Made by a program: the position numbers and the translations under genes. 64,000 bases of DNA from Stenopsyche tienmushanensis (lineage: Eukaryota > Arthropoda > Insecta > Trichoptera > Stenopsychidae). The notes under the pieces were generated by a model, which was not told the origin of the DNA, did no database searches, and saw only the letters and a list, made by a program, of their open reading frames with translations. This document shows, piece by piece, positions 36,901-57,599 of the stretch; positions within the stretch are counted from its first letter, which is position 1; the number at the start of each line of letters is the position of its first letter. Where the stretch lies: assembly GCA_008973525.1 (NCBI GenBank), contig WACJ01000345.1, forward strand, positions 62,001-126,000, read 5' to 3'.

Positions 36901-39900
36901 AGCGAATGTTATCTCTTGTAACTCTATCGTTATGATTACTATGACACATAGCTGAAAATTTCGAAACAAAAAAGTCATAACGTAAATGATACGAAGGTGT
37001 ATCTTCTTCTATATTTGCAAAGCGTACAAACTGAAAATAAATATTAAAAAATGATTAGCATTCATAAAAAAAGATCTATAGCCACATAAGTCCTTGACTT
37101 ATCAAATTAAATGAGTATTGATAAAGTCACAATTATAATTGTAGATCGAAGTGAATGTATGATATACATGATATGGATGTCATCTGTTCCTTTTAATGGA
37201 ATTGAAGAGACCCTAATCCTGCAATTGACGGCATGTAGTAGCCGCAATACGATTATGATGATTGCAGATATTACAATATTAACTTTAAATTAATATAAAA
37301 AATATTGAATATAAGAAACAGAACCGCCCCCATGTGCTACATGCGATTGCCTATTTATGGTGCTACTACTAATGTATTAATTTTTGCCATAATTTTAAAA
37401 AAATCTTTTTCTTTCTAGATATGAAATTGGTTTGATTCCAGTACATTTATTTAAAAAAAAATTGGAATATATCAAATTTAGATTAAAATATTATTAAAAT
37501 CATACTCACGCTATGAGTTGCAAGAATTTGCAATTGTGGATCTGTTGATTCAAGTAGTTTTTGAACCATTTTAAGGAAGCTTTCAACGAAAAGATTTAAT
37601 GTTTGTGCATGGCAAGCAACCAATAGATTATCCATTGCTTCCATTGCAATTATGACGAGCCTTAAAAAAAATCAATCTTTAGTTTTTACATTCGGACAAA
37701 AAAGAAAAAAGCAAAACATAGCATTCTTACCCATTTTTTTTCCTATATATGTCACGACTAGCTTTCTGAAATAAATATTCTCCTATTCTATCCAGTTTTT
37801 CTGGACTAGAAAGAGAATAGAATGTAAGTTTTTCCATATTAGATTTAACAAGTCCATCTTGAGGATTTACTGGAAATATGTTATCCACAAGTCGTTTGTA
37901 ACGAGGTCGTAGGGCAGAACAGCAGCCGCAACAGCCTATAAAACAAAAACTCTTAAAAAAAACTACACGAGACAAAAATTTAAATTTAATGAAATGTAAC
38001 CAATAGTAAAAATAAAAATTATTAATTTATTTAACATATTAATCAGATATAATTTGGATGTTTTTTATATTTCAGGGACAAAAATGTATTAAATTTAGGT
38101 TCATTTTAAAACTGAACTACACAGATCTCATAAATTACTTATTTATATCAAGTACTGCAGAGTTGAAAGTTCAATACAGCCTTCCGCCCCCTAAGATCAC
38201 CATAACCTCTTTATTTTCTTTTCTTAATAAACCAGTTTTTAAATCCTAGCCTATAAATCTATCGTTATTTTAACTGTACTAATGCCAGCAAACCGAACTC
38301 CAATGCATCAATTAATTGGAAAAATAAATATTGTAGAATTCAAATCAGTAGCATTCAGTTTTGCTATGAATTACAAAATGTTATTTTTTTATCATCATAT
38401 TTTACAAAAGCATTTTATAGTCACTGATAAAGAATAATAACACTAATCAGTTTTATTTACTAAAACCAGTACTACTTACATGTTAAATATATTATATTTG
38501 CTAAATAATGACAGCACCGACCCCACATTTTTTAAAATCACATTAAAACATAATGGTTATTTTATTTTTATAATAGAATAATGACATAGGCGGATTGAAA
38601 ATTTAAAATTACAGAATTTGATAAATTATAACACAAAAATATCTATGGAGGTCTGTCAGATATTACAGACAGAAACAAATGTATTATTGAATATTGAACA
38701 AGTCAGAGTAATGTATCTTTTTATAGAATCCAAAGGTTGATTACGATGAGATAAAATTGTTCACAATTCAAGATTGTGTGAGTGATTACTGCCACATATC
38801 TGTTTTTTAACTGGCACTGAAGATTACATATTTCTTTTTTGTTTACGTTTTAAAGATATAAATAACATAGTTCATCTGACCTTAATGCAATTTGAGCATC
38901 CATATATATTATTATTCGATTACTAATTTTGATTTATAGATATATTTTACTTCTTAAGAAATATGAGGGGGATTCAAATATAACCCGGAATTTTGCTGTA
39001 CGCATTTATTGGTGAAATATAAAAATACGAATGAAGCATCTTATTTTTCTAGATAGTTCCCTTCATTAGAAATATATTTATTGAATCAGATAGGAAGCAT
39101 TTCGATCCCGTCACTGAAAAAGGAATGTAATAAGTAGCATTCTCTATTGCGTAAAATGTAATTATTCATTTTTTGTGAACGAAAGAGTGAAATCAAGTAA
39201 AATTTTGAGGAGTATTGAGGCACAGTTCGGTGATTCAAAAGGTGTTTTATTGATTTTTATTGTGACGACAGACAGATGGTGAATGCAGCCTATTATTATT
39301 AGCTACTAAATGACGCTAGGACTGTTTATCGTAACAAAAGACGAAGAAAACTGATTCTGCCCTTCTTCTGCTCCAGGTTTGTTCGCCTCGTCGGTTTGTT
39401 CATCAAACGCAGCTGAGGTAGCTCAGCTAACATGAGTTGGGTACGCAGGTCACCCTGTGCTGCATACCTATAAAGGGGTGTGTGGAACAGCCAATTACAG
39501 TAGTTGGTGGAGACTGTGTCAAAGGCTCTCATCACTATCCTCAACAGCCTAATCCCACAGGGGAGAATGGTTTTAGGCTGTTGGAACGGCGACTCATCTC
39601 CATGGTTAGGTACTACAAATGACCGAACCGATACGAGTACCATGGGGAAGGGGTAGGCCCTGCAGTCCGTCATCTGCTGTAGCCCCCTTCAAACTGAAGT
39701 TGGACTTGTGGTGGCAGTGAACCCGCAATAGCATATCCTTTGATTTAGCTTAACCTACGATCTTTCTCCTTCATTGCACCTTCGGGTACACGTAGTGCGA
39801 AGCTGGTCTTCCTGCGGAAACCTCGCCTCCTCTGGAGGATGTGGAGCAAAAGAGTTGAGCGCCTGGACACTCTACACATAGCATTTTTTGTGGGACCAAA

Positions 39901-42525
39901 AAATCAGTAGAAGACACTCTCTGTGCGGCTAGTCCGGGATAAGGAGGTAGCAACGCAGAAAATGGGATTGAATATTATAATGATCCCCCAATCCAGTTAG
40001 TCGCTGTCTGTTGTCTGTCACCTTTCCTTCTTCTGCATGACAATGCGCGACCGCATACAACAGCCGTAATTCGTGATAAACTCACCCAATTATACTGAGA
40101 AACTTTTAAGTACCCACCTTACAGTCCAGACATGGCTCCATATGATTACCATATGTTTGGTCCATTGAAAGTGGCATTTAAAGGGCATATTACAAGACAA
40201 CGCTGCGATCAAACAATATGTGCGCAACTGGTTTTAAGAACAGCCGCCTGCTTTCTTCAGTGATGGAATCAAGAAACTTCCTATCCGATGGTTTATTTTT
40301 TTTTAATGAAGGGAACTATAGTAGATATTGGATTATTTTACTATAGAACTATAGTAAAATAATCCATTTTTATTTTTATATTTCACTAATAAATTCCGGG
40401 TTATATTTGAATCCCCCTCGTATTAAAAAATTACATTAAAATAATAAGTTTCAAACTGGAACTAATAAAAAACAACAAAAAATCTTTATGTAAGGTTTTA
40501 AGCATTCCTCAACTTACGATGATCGCTCGACTTTTTTAAATCATTATTACCCAACTGATAAGAGTGCAAGCCAGGATAAAGGTCTCTTTGACACGCTAAC
40601 ATTCATTTTTTGTCCTGAGTTAATCTCATTCATTGCACCACAAATATATTTAGAATTCATTCAGCATTTAATTTTCTTTTACAGTTGATCCATTCATTTT
40701 GTCGTAAGCGTCCACTACTCTCTTAAATACTTCACCATCAATACGATCTTGTAAACATTTGTCCTTTCTTTTACCCATTTGATTCTTTTACAATTGCATC
40801 ATGTTATAATTAATAATATACTCCTCCTCATAGTTTTTAAACAAATAATTGAATTTCCTAAGGCACATTGCATCAGCTTTATTAATTTACCTTTTTTAAT
40901 TTTATCTTGCTTGCCTACAACTTTGCTTTCATAGTTTATACGTTACCATTTATTAAATGAGAAATTCAATTCACTTCTCTTCCTTGGCAAAAGATATGTG
41001 TGTAAAATTGCGCAAACTTGTAACGTTTGAATGTATTTATTCATTTTAATTCTACAGATTAAGTTTAAATTCACAAAGATGTTTTTAAATATGCTTTTCT
41101 TCCTCTGTAGCAATCAAAATTAAATTGTAGAATTTTAAACGTAAACATTCAACTTATAAATAAGGATATGAACTCATAATTTAACACATCTTTTGCGTGA
41201 AACTTGGATCTGTCCTTGGCGCGCCAAACATTAAATAATCTCTCCAAACATTTACAAAAAAATTATTGCAACTGAAATATTTGGAACACAATCGGTTGCG
41301 GCTTAAATTTCAACGAGTTCCGTCAACGCAAACAAATGTCTCTCGATTATAAGAACATTTTCAATTCAATTACAAAAAATTGTGACAAGTTCCTGAGTAA
41401 AATATCCCAATCGAAAGTGCCATGCCGCGTAAAAAATGTGTACACGCACGTTACAAATGTAAGCTTTAATTAAGCTGGCTTTATATTTGTATATTAAGTA
41501 GATACTTCTATTTTGTAACCCAGTTTTAAATAAAGATTAATTTATTATAAATGAGACTGCCGAATATACTTGGAAAAGCTGATCATTCAGCGGATAAATG
41601 CTAAAATCTTCGATCGTCGGAGAACGAAAGTCAAGTCTGTCAGGTGTAGGGGAAGAAGGGATTTCATATTTTGAAAAAATGTGGGATAGACCGTCACCTT
41701 CTCATATTATTCTCCAGATGTAATGAGTTTATTTTTTTAATAACGATGTAACCATCCGGTTTCGACGGACTTTGATCAGTTTCGATTCCGATTTGAAAAC
41801 TGTCAAGACTGAAAATAAGGAACGATGTCCAACTTTTCTGACAAAGTCACAATTCGGAATCGTATTAGTCATCCGCGCCCCCACTCCAACCCTAAACTCA
41901 CCTACGCTCCCCATCGCGACAAGCCTTGACGTTTCGATTGACCCTGTTGCCGACAGTGCTGCCAACTTCACTATCTCACTGTCATAGACTAATATTTCCC
42001 CTATCTCTTTTCAATTGACATATTTCATTTTAAACATTTTTTTATAAATTTCATGTTAAATTAGCACTTATTTTCCACGATCGATTTAATCCGTCGATAA
42101 AATTGTCGAGCATTTTTTTTAGTCTATAAAAATTTACGAGTTTTTATTTTTCTCCCATGTTTCGCTTATTCAAATATATTTCTTTGTAGTTTTATAGCTT
42201 CACTGCATACAGAAAAACCTAAAAAAGAGTATTTTCAACAACAAGAAACGCAGACGGATGTCATAGAAGTGTCAAAGTGGAGAGACGCAAGCGACTCGAT
42301 CGATCGCAAGACAGAGGGGGTGGAATGGGTGGAAAGGGCGAAAAGGGCGGAAAGGACAGAAAAGGCGGCCTCGTTCGTGCTCTTCGCGACTCGACAGTTG
42401 ATAAATTCGTCTAAATGGGAAAACGACAACGGATACTCACAACCGGGATCCGTACATTTTTGAATTATAGCTTCGACGACGTCGTGAGCCTCGCCGGAAT
42501 CGAAACAGCATTTCACGAACGACAT
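30987..42525 (-). CDS. stmA: EFR3 homologue (stmA/rolling blackout), 19 coding exons
   Basis: EFR3 is a palmitoylated plasma-membrane protein that anchors the PI4-kinase IIIalpha complex (with TTC7 and hyccin/FAM126); the fly orthologue is rolling blackout. Coding exons, 5' to 3': 42525-42441, 37935-37731, 37660-37510, 37030-36878, 36764-36666, 36581-36421, 36315-36237, 36155-35957, 35884-35814, 35044-34841, 34755-34583, 34376-34273, 33107-32987, 32771-32636, 32541-32434, 32348-32222, 31579-31491, 31419-31258, 31190-30987. All phases agree: 2631 nt, 876 residues, stop TAA. Diagnostic parts are CCCGCCSALRPRYKRLVDNI (Cys cluster plus basic patch), EKLTFYSLSSPEKLDRIGEY, RFANIEEDTPSYH and QHMDKIVPSLLYNMQ. 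The rest matches the helical-repeat EFR3 body. Exon 18 has a tandem CAGCAG acceptor, so one Gln is optional. Introns 1, 9 and 12 hold transposon relics. Exon 17 has a poor polypyrimidine tract. Confidence 0.93.
33310..34250. repeat. dispersed repeat in EFR3 intron 12 (partner 52066-52640)
   Basis: In inverted orientation this shares two well-separated blocks with a segment of the last Ack intron. One is near 33340-33450 (AATGCACTACCATATCGTTC here, GAACGGTATGGCAGCGCATT there). The other is near 34210-34245 (GAGTGGCAATGCAACGCATG). The sequence between the blocks differs in length and content. The class is unknown; a non-autonomous DNA transposon is likely, since the outer blocks are conserved while the interior varies. 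Confidence 0.6.
35088..35450 (+). mobile_element. non-autonomous DNA transposon relic, copy 3 of 3, in EFR3 intron 9
   Basis: The left side (TAGAGCATAACTAGGATATG, then GTGGCAAGTATCTAAC) matches 5591-5650. The middle (GTACTTTTGGGACT region in reverse, GATCGTACAGATTATAG, CGGTCCGCTTTTTGGAC) matches both other copies. It may extend to about 35650 through the direct repeat described separately. Its start lies only about 44 bp upstream of exon 10 (35044) in transcript terms, so it forms part of the 3' half of that intron. Confidence 0.55.
35487..35638. repeat. 97-bp-spaced direct repeat in EFR3 intron 9
   Basis: A block of about 55 bp at 35487-35541 (core TTTTTGTCAACTATGCCAAG) recurs at 35584-35638 with few differences, separated by a GTCTGTCCGA-containing spacer that itself shows short repetition. 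It adjoins the transposon relic and may be the duplicated distal end of that element. Confidence 0.75.
38964..40420 (+). mobile_element. mariner element in EFR3 intron 1, with a nested insertion
   Basis: The inverted ends are nearly identical, with a core GAGGGGGATTCAAATATAAC at 38965 and its reverse complement ending at 40420, and TA lies outside on both sides. Transposase remnants on the plus strand include QMVNAAYY before the nested insert, then HDNARPHTTAVIRDKL (second catalytic Asp) and YPPYSPDMAPYDYHMFGPLK (third Asp region) with stops between. Removing the 654-bp insert and one target copy leaves about 0.8 kb, shorter than a full mariner of about 1.3 kb, so it is also internally deleted. 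Confidence 0.9.
39372..40025. mobile_element. nested GC-rich insertion inside mariner (retroelement-like)
   Basis: CCTTCTTCTGC occurs at 39361-39371 and again at 40026-40036. Mariner coding sequence stops before and resumes after, so the 654 bp between are a later insertion with an 11-bp target duplication. The insert is much GC-richer than its surroundings and has no terminal inverted repeats. Variable-length duplications and absence of inverted ends point to a retrotransposon fragment or SINE, but there is no poly(A) or microsatellite tail and no recognisable reverse transcriptase. The small frames inside (39326-39953) are not credible genes. Confidence 0.6.
41902..41914 (-). CDS. stmA: alternative first coding exon of EFR3 (MGSV form)
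   Basis: The minus strand carries ATGGGGAGCGTAG followed by a strong donor, GTGAGTTTAG. It ends in phase 1, exactly what exon 2 (37935) requires, and gives MGSVGCCGCCSALRPRYK, closer to the short Met-x-x-Cys-cluster N-terminus of known EFR3 proteins than the 28-residue extension from 42525. The upstream 70 codons are also open (to 41971), so a longer in-frame start is possible. Two promoters or alternative splicing are implied but not proven. Confidence 0.6.
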
Positions 42526-43269
42526 GATCGTCTTTCGATTAGATCGCGAATATATTTTACAAAAGGTAATCGAGTGTCTTCCGCGCTCTCTCAACGATCG
42601 AATGCACACAGCTGTTTCTCATTTATGGGGTTACATCTTCCCGAAATCGGTATATCGCTCGCGAACGACAGCATTTCCCGTCCGCGCCGACGCAACGACG
42701 AAACGATTCAATGTTGCCACTCTTCGTTAATTTATCTACGAGAGAAAATCTAATTCCAAGCAGTTGAATTCATCGTTCAAGCAGCATCGCAAAATTTTTT
42801 AATAAAAATCAGGTATCCTTCGTTTGATTTTCTGACATAAGATTGAAATCTAAAAATCTGTAACGTAGAGTCGTCATTTTATTAAAAGAGTTATATTTTT
42901 AAAACATACTTTTTATCAAGAAATTCCTTTCCGAATTTTTAAAAGCATCAAATATTCACTTTATGATTGTATAAAAATATTCTTTATTATATTTCATATG
43001 ATTAATATAATATCAATGCGACTGTAAATTAGAATGAAAAATATTTCATATCGATTGGAATGAAATGGAAAAATAAACGATTAGTAATTAGAATATTAAT
43101 AGTTGATGCTAATTAATTTGTTATGTGCTACATGTAATTTTTCTTATTCGAAATTTTCTCAAGAGTGTTATAAAAATATTAAAATTGTTTCGTTTATTTT
43201 TAATAAAATACGATTACATTGCAATAATAATAAAAACAAGCTATGGAATTTTAATAATCCAACAGTCAA
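42526..43269. promoter_or_regulatory. divergent promoter region between EFR3 and Ack
   Basis: The region lies between the distal EFR3 start codon (minus) and the presumed Ack 5' exon (plus). The EFR3 side (about 42240-42730) is CpG-rich; the Ack side has a second CpG-rich patch at about 43270-43450; the DNA between is AT-rich. No TATA box or transcription start can be assigned by eye. The arrangement allows shared regulation but does not demonstrate it. Confidence 0.45.
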
Positions 43270-43447
43270 TTATCTCGTTCAACAGAGCTGGACGCGAAAA
43301 ATCGTATTTGCGACCGATCGCATGCAAACTGCAGTTTGACGTTTGCGGGCGGAGGCACAGATTGTGCAGGTTGCGTGTTGCACGATTTGCAATTGGCGAT
43401 GCGCACCGCGACGAGTTCCCCTTGACATCGATACCTCAAAACTGTAG
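43270..43447 (+). other. candidate 5' UTR exon of Ack
   Basis: A CpG-rich patch ends in CTGTAG|GTTTAT, a possible donor at 43447. The first Ack coding exon is preceded by a good acceptor (TATTTACAG, 44271-44279) only 11 bp before the ATG, which implies at least one upstream non-coding exon. This patch is the best local candidate; it could alternatively be pure promoter. Confidence 0.3.
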
Positions 43448-44290
43448 GTTTATTTAGCTTATAGAATCAGGATGTGCTCTATTCGTTCTGCGTTTTTAAC
43501 GAATCTGTAAACCTTGTGTTTGCTTTTCATTAATAATCATATCTTCACACGGAAGTCAGTGAACTGATCATGAGTGATTTGTAATATCAAATCATTATAC
43601 TGATATTTAAATATACCAATATAATGATTAGAGTTTATTCATTTCAGTACATTCCTTTCATTAATATCTTATGTATAATGGCTTAGATTTTATAAACGAT
43701 TCACAATAAACACACTAAATGGTAATGATTGAAATTGCTCGTCGTGATTCATATTCTGATTATATTAAGAATGTTATACAATGCCATTAATTAATATATA
43801 TATTTGTAACGGACACCTCGGAACCAGAAACTAAGCATCAATATATAAAAAAGAGTAAGACTAATTGGGAACAGAATTTACGGTGATTTTAATATTTTTA
43901 ATTAAAACAGATGTTTTGATTTGACAGGCATTTAATTTGACAAACAGCAAAATTATTACAAATAATTTTACTAGTGATAAAGTGAGGTTGTTCCTAGAAT
44001 CCTATTGTGAAAATTTTAGTTAAAATTCATATTAATGAGTGAACTCGATGACGATAAATTTGAGAGTTTATTGTTTACAATTGATTGTTCTAAATAAGGA
44101 TTACCCTAATATTCCGTTGAATTTTTTTTACAAAAATAATTTAATACAGGATCAATAAGCAACTCTTTTTTCTAGACCGTATGATAATAATTATTGCAAA
44201 TCAGATAATAACAGGTGTGATTTTATGAGAAGAAATTCTTTAGTCTGTACGAATTCAGAGAAACATTTTATATTTACAGAAAACTTCAAA

Positions 44291-53465
<9,175 letters not shown>

Positions 53466-56106
53466 CTATAATTATTGTGTTATTAATGCATATATAAATT
53501 TAAATATATTTTTTATTGTATATTATGTTATGAAAATCATCGAAAATAAATTAGTTCAAAAATTTTAGTTTTATAGAATGAGCATAATTTGACATATTTT
53601 TTATTCAAATTGTGCAGTTTATAATTGTATATATTTTTAATTTTTTCTTAAATCTAAACTATAGCTCTCTTTTTCATGACTCAGTATTGCCACTTCTATT
53701 TGTATGTGTTGAAACCATGACAATTTCATAATTATCTGTGATTTATGGTATGCTGCTCTAGGATTTAATGTATGATTCTTAGTCCAAAGCTTTGTAAAAA
53801 GTGATACATGTATATATTTTTCTCAGCTCATTCCAACTAATTTATATCCCATCTCGTCTTTCGTTTTATTTACAAATACTGACTAAATATTTTCAAAATG
53901 TTAATTATCTTATATATAAAATTATAATGATGCTCATTATGTTCACCTTTTTTCCTGATTGAAATATTAATATACCGTTTTCAGTCATAATTTTTTTTAA
54001 CTCCGTTGACTATTTTTTCTTTTATTCAAATGCATGTGAAAAATAAAAATCATTGAGAAAAATTGGAGTGTGCAAAAATTCTTAATGCTTTGCAGCATTT
54101 TAAGAAATGAGATTAATTTTATATAATAGGAAAAATATGCTCATTTTGGTTTACAATTACAAAGCAACAGCTCTACTATAAGATTTGAATATTTTCATGT
54201 ACTGCTAATCTTCCCTTTGTGTTTGCATATGAGAGATTAATTTGCGTAATGTCACTAGATATATCTAAATAAAATTGCTAGATATACTTCTAAATCTTAC
54301 TCTATAAATATGTAGATGAATATTTAAAGTACTAAGAATACTTTATGCTAATGTAAATGCAATTGTAAACTCATTTCTTAAACACACAAATGCTCTTATT
54401 TTTAACAAGTCCTTTTTATAAATGTGAAATTTTATCGATTGAAAATACTATTTTTTCTTAATTTTTTTCTCTTATTTCAATCTTCGTTTTCTTTCCGTAA
54501 TGCTGAAAATTGCATTTCAAATTGCTCACGGTGTATTGATGCTCATACGATTGAAAAGCTATAAAATATTGATAGAAATACCACAAATTCGAAATATAAT
54601 GTAGCTTTGTTCAAAGTATAGTGATAATTATTAAATTAAAACATTTACTCAAACAAATTATTATAAGTCTAACACTTTATATTTGCTGTTTTGCGAAAAT
54701 GATTCTAAATATAAACATGATCGAATATCCAATTGACTGATAATTAACAAGCATCTAAGCGAATCTCAAAAACATAAAGGATATGTATGCATAATAATTT
54801 ATGGGCATTTCAAATGTAATTTTATAAGTCTGGATTTTTACAGCTTTGTCAATTTCATTTTTAGTACTTACATAGTGTTATGTAATTGAACGAAAACTAT
54901 TTTTACATTTTATATAGTTAATGTCCATTTTGATAATGTTAAAAAATAAAAATTTATTTTTCTATTACCCTGGTTATTCCAGAACCTGATTTATGTGACC
55001 TCAGATAATTGTGAGTATAGTGCATTAAATGCATGCTTCTACTTCAATAATGCATATGCTTAAGAAGCAAAATTTCTCTTTTTTAAATCATACAAAGATA
55101 TATATGATTGACGATTACTTTATACTCATTTATTAATTATTATATCTCAAGATGTACTCGGTTATTTTTATATTTGTAATACTGTACTGTATGACAACAA
55201 TAATTTTCAGCTGTATCTTACCAAAATAATAATCTTTTTTCATAATTATTTAGGAAATGTTACTTTTCATTTTTTGTGGCAGTAATTAATACTCCTAATT
55301 AGCGTTAATAGAAAAATGCAACTATAGTAATAGTTACACTAAACATAACCATTGGAAATTTCTATTGGATAATGCAGCTAATATACAACCCCTTTTACAA
55401 TATCTATTTTTATTTTAACCAGTAGAGATGTTAATTATTTTTGATTTTGAATCATTGCAATTTACAAACTCATTTTTTAGCTTGTTTGTTTTTAATGTTG
55501 TACATTAAACATGTAATTTGTAAAAAGGGGATATTATTTGATGCATATTATTTTGAAAGAAAGGTTTTTTACAGCCAATGTACATAATTATTTACTTGTG
55601 ATTTGATTATAATTCTGTCAATAGTTTAATTTGCCCATTGTTAGAAACATGGTGTCTTCCAATTTATACAATTTCAGTATTAAATGATTTCAAATGTAAT
55701 AATCACTAGTAGTAGCAACATATACAAAGACATATTTTATTGTCGGAAACTTCAACAACAAAAAATTGTAGTGAAATATTTCACAGGTATCATCTATCAT
55801 CACATATTACATTGGATAATATATCGTTGTATAATTGGAATATCGATCTAATATTAAATTACTTCTGAAGTGCTTTTTTTATTGTTTTCCTCATTGTATT
55901 ATATTATAGCTTGATAAAATGTAATATTGTATAAGTACATATTTCCTATTAACAATAGATTAGTAAAATTATATCATTTATTATATGTACAATGTCTCAT
56001 TACATATTTGTTTTTGTATTTACATATTAGTTTAGTATTAACAATAAATATATATTGCAAATAGTGACTATTTTTTTACATATGTTTAAATATTTTTCGA
56101 ACTGTA
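53466..56106. other. Ack 3' UTR and AT-rich intergenic
   Basis: An AATAAA at 53545-53550, about 80 bp after the Ack stop codon, is a plausible poly(A) signal; further AATAAA motifs downstream allow a longer 3' UTR. The remainder is extremely AT-rich, with no coding or RNA feature that I can support. Confidence 0.4.
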
Positions 56107-56795
56107 CAGGTAGTCCTCTAATAATGACGGTCCGATTTACGACTATGGGATGGACACATGGAGCATGGATACATGGAGCAGGGAGCTATTGCCACATTTA
56201 AAGCCTATTATTTAAAAACTACATTTGCTCAAGCAATACTAGCGCTCGACGATGGAAAATCGTTTAAAGAATTTTAGTATTCACCATGCGATTAAAAATA
56301 TAGGAAAGGGATGGCAAGAGGTCACATCTATGTATGGAATATGGAAAAAGTTAACTAAACATTTTGAAAATATAACTCATTTGGAAAAGAAAATGAAATT
56401 ACACACTACAAATCTCATTGTAGAACTTTGCCAGAAACTTGATATTTATATTGATCGTGAAGACATAAATCAACTTATAGAAAACAATTTGGAAGATCTT
56501 ACAAATTAAGTATTATTATGCATCGAAAATCATAGGGTTGAAGAAGAGACTAAAAAAAAAGAAATGGTATTGGAATCTCCAAAAAAATGTATATTGAAGA
56601 AATGGAAGCAGCGTTCCTTCAAATAGACCAAGGAATGCAAAAATGGTTTCGGATAACGAAAGATTTTTAACTATAAACCGCAACAACCACATGTTTTATT
56701 TTAACACAATTTATGTTACATATTTTGTATGAAATTCGACTTACGATCAATTCGACCTGCGACCAAAGTCTTGGTCGTAAGTCGAGGACAACCTG
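56107..56795 (+). mobile_element. Tigger/pogo-type element, deletion derivative with both ends
   Basis: It begins CAGGTAGTCCTCTAATAATG and ends, in reverse, CAGGTTGTCCTCGACTTACG; TA lies outside both ends. It holds only the C-terminal part of the transposase on the plus strand: GAIATFKAYYLKTTFAQAIL, LDDGKSFKEF, a stop, then HHAIKNIGKGWQEVTSMYGI and a helical tail to about 56508. The DNA-binding and first catalytic regions are absent. The copy at 25140 has a similar join of terminus to C-terminal coding sequence. Confidence 0.9.
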
Positions 56796-56797
56796 TA

Positions 56798-57527
56798 CTG
56801 TTTCAAACACTTTTCAAAATATTCGCATGTGCAATTATAATTTTAAGTAGGAGAGGAGAAAATCTAGGAGTGAGTAGCGAAATTATCAATTATATTTAAA
56901 TATTATTGCAAATTCACCTCACCTAATCACATCAATATTTACTTTTTCAAATCCAGGAAATCAGGGGAAACCTGAATTGAGACGATCGATCAGAAATATT
57001 AATATTTCCAATCTCCCAAATTTGTTGATACGGTGAACATTTATTTCCACAACCTTTATGTTAAGAGTCCAGGATCTAAACCACTATACCAATAAATATA
57101 TATATAGTACATAATATCTAAATTTAATTAATGAATCATCAAATATTTATATCATCAATGGCAAATCCCATAATCTGGGAATTCTGATACATTCAGCACA
57201 ATGAAATATAGTAACAATTGTGACCTCATAATGAAGTAACTCATTAAATTGCGATTAAAACTTGCAATTATTTGAATGATTGAAACAGTAAACAACAAAA
57301 ATTAATTTTAACGTGGAGTGCCCATTACTTATTTAATATTAATCTATTTAGGTAAGCTAAGTTATCATCCAAGGATTTAAAAGTAATTGTAAATTGTAGT
57401 ATAGAAAGTAAGAGTGCTTAAAATATCAAAGAAAATATATTTGTAGTATCTTTTGACAATTTTCTACATAATAAATATTATGTTATGTCAAGTATTAAAA
57501 TCAAGTAGAATTTAAATAAATACTCAC
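56798..57527. other. intergenic or intronic, nothing recognisable
   Basis: AT-rich. It should hold downstream exons if the minus-strand exon at 57528-57599 is real, but I see none. Confidence 0.35.
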
Positions 57528-57599
57528 CAAGATTGTATCTTTTAGATGTAGATGGGTGGTGAGTTGTCCATCAATTAGTTCAACTTGTAAATTCGTCAT
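57528..57599 (-). CDS. candidate first coding exon, 24 codons, unknown gene
   Basis: On the minus strand AATAAAATG (57599-57597 for the ATG) opens 24 codons, MTNLQVELIDGQLTTHLHLK then DTIL, ending at a strong donor TTG|GTGAGTAT, phase 0. The start context, protein-like sequence and donor together suggest a genuine first exon. However, no downstream exon is visible to the left before the convergent Ack gene ends at 53465. The gene could be eroded, could have a partner exon too short to see, or could extend through Ack. Confidence 0.35.

Noticed and set aside
39326..39953. Small frames in the nested insert
   Set aside because: Short, on both strands, no reverse transcriptase or other motif; probably composition.
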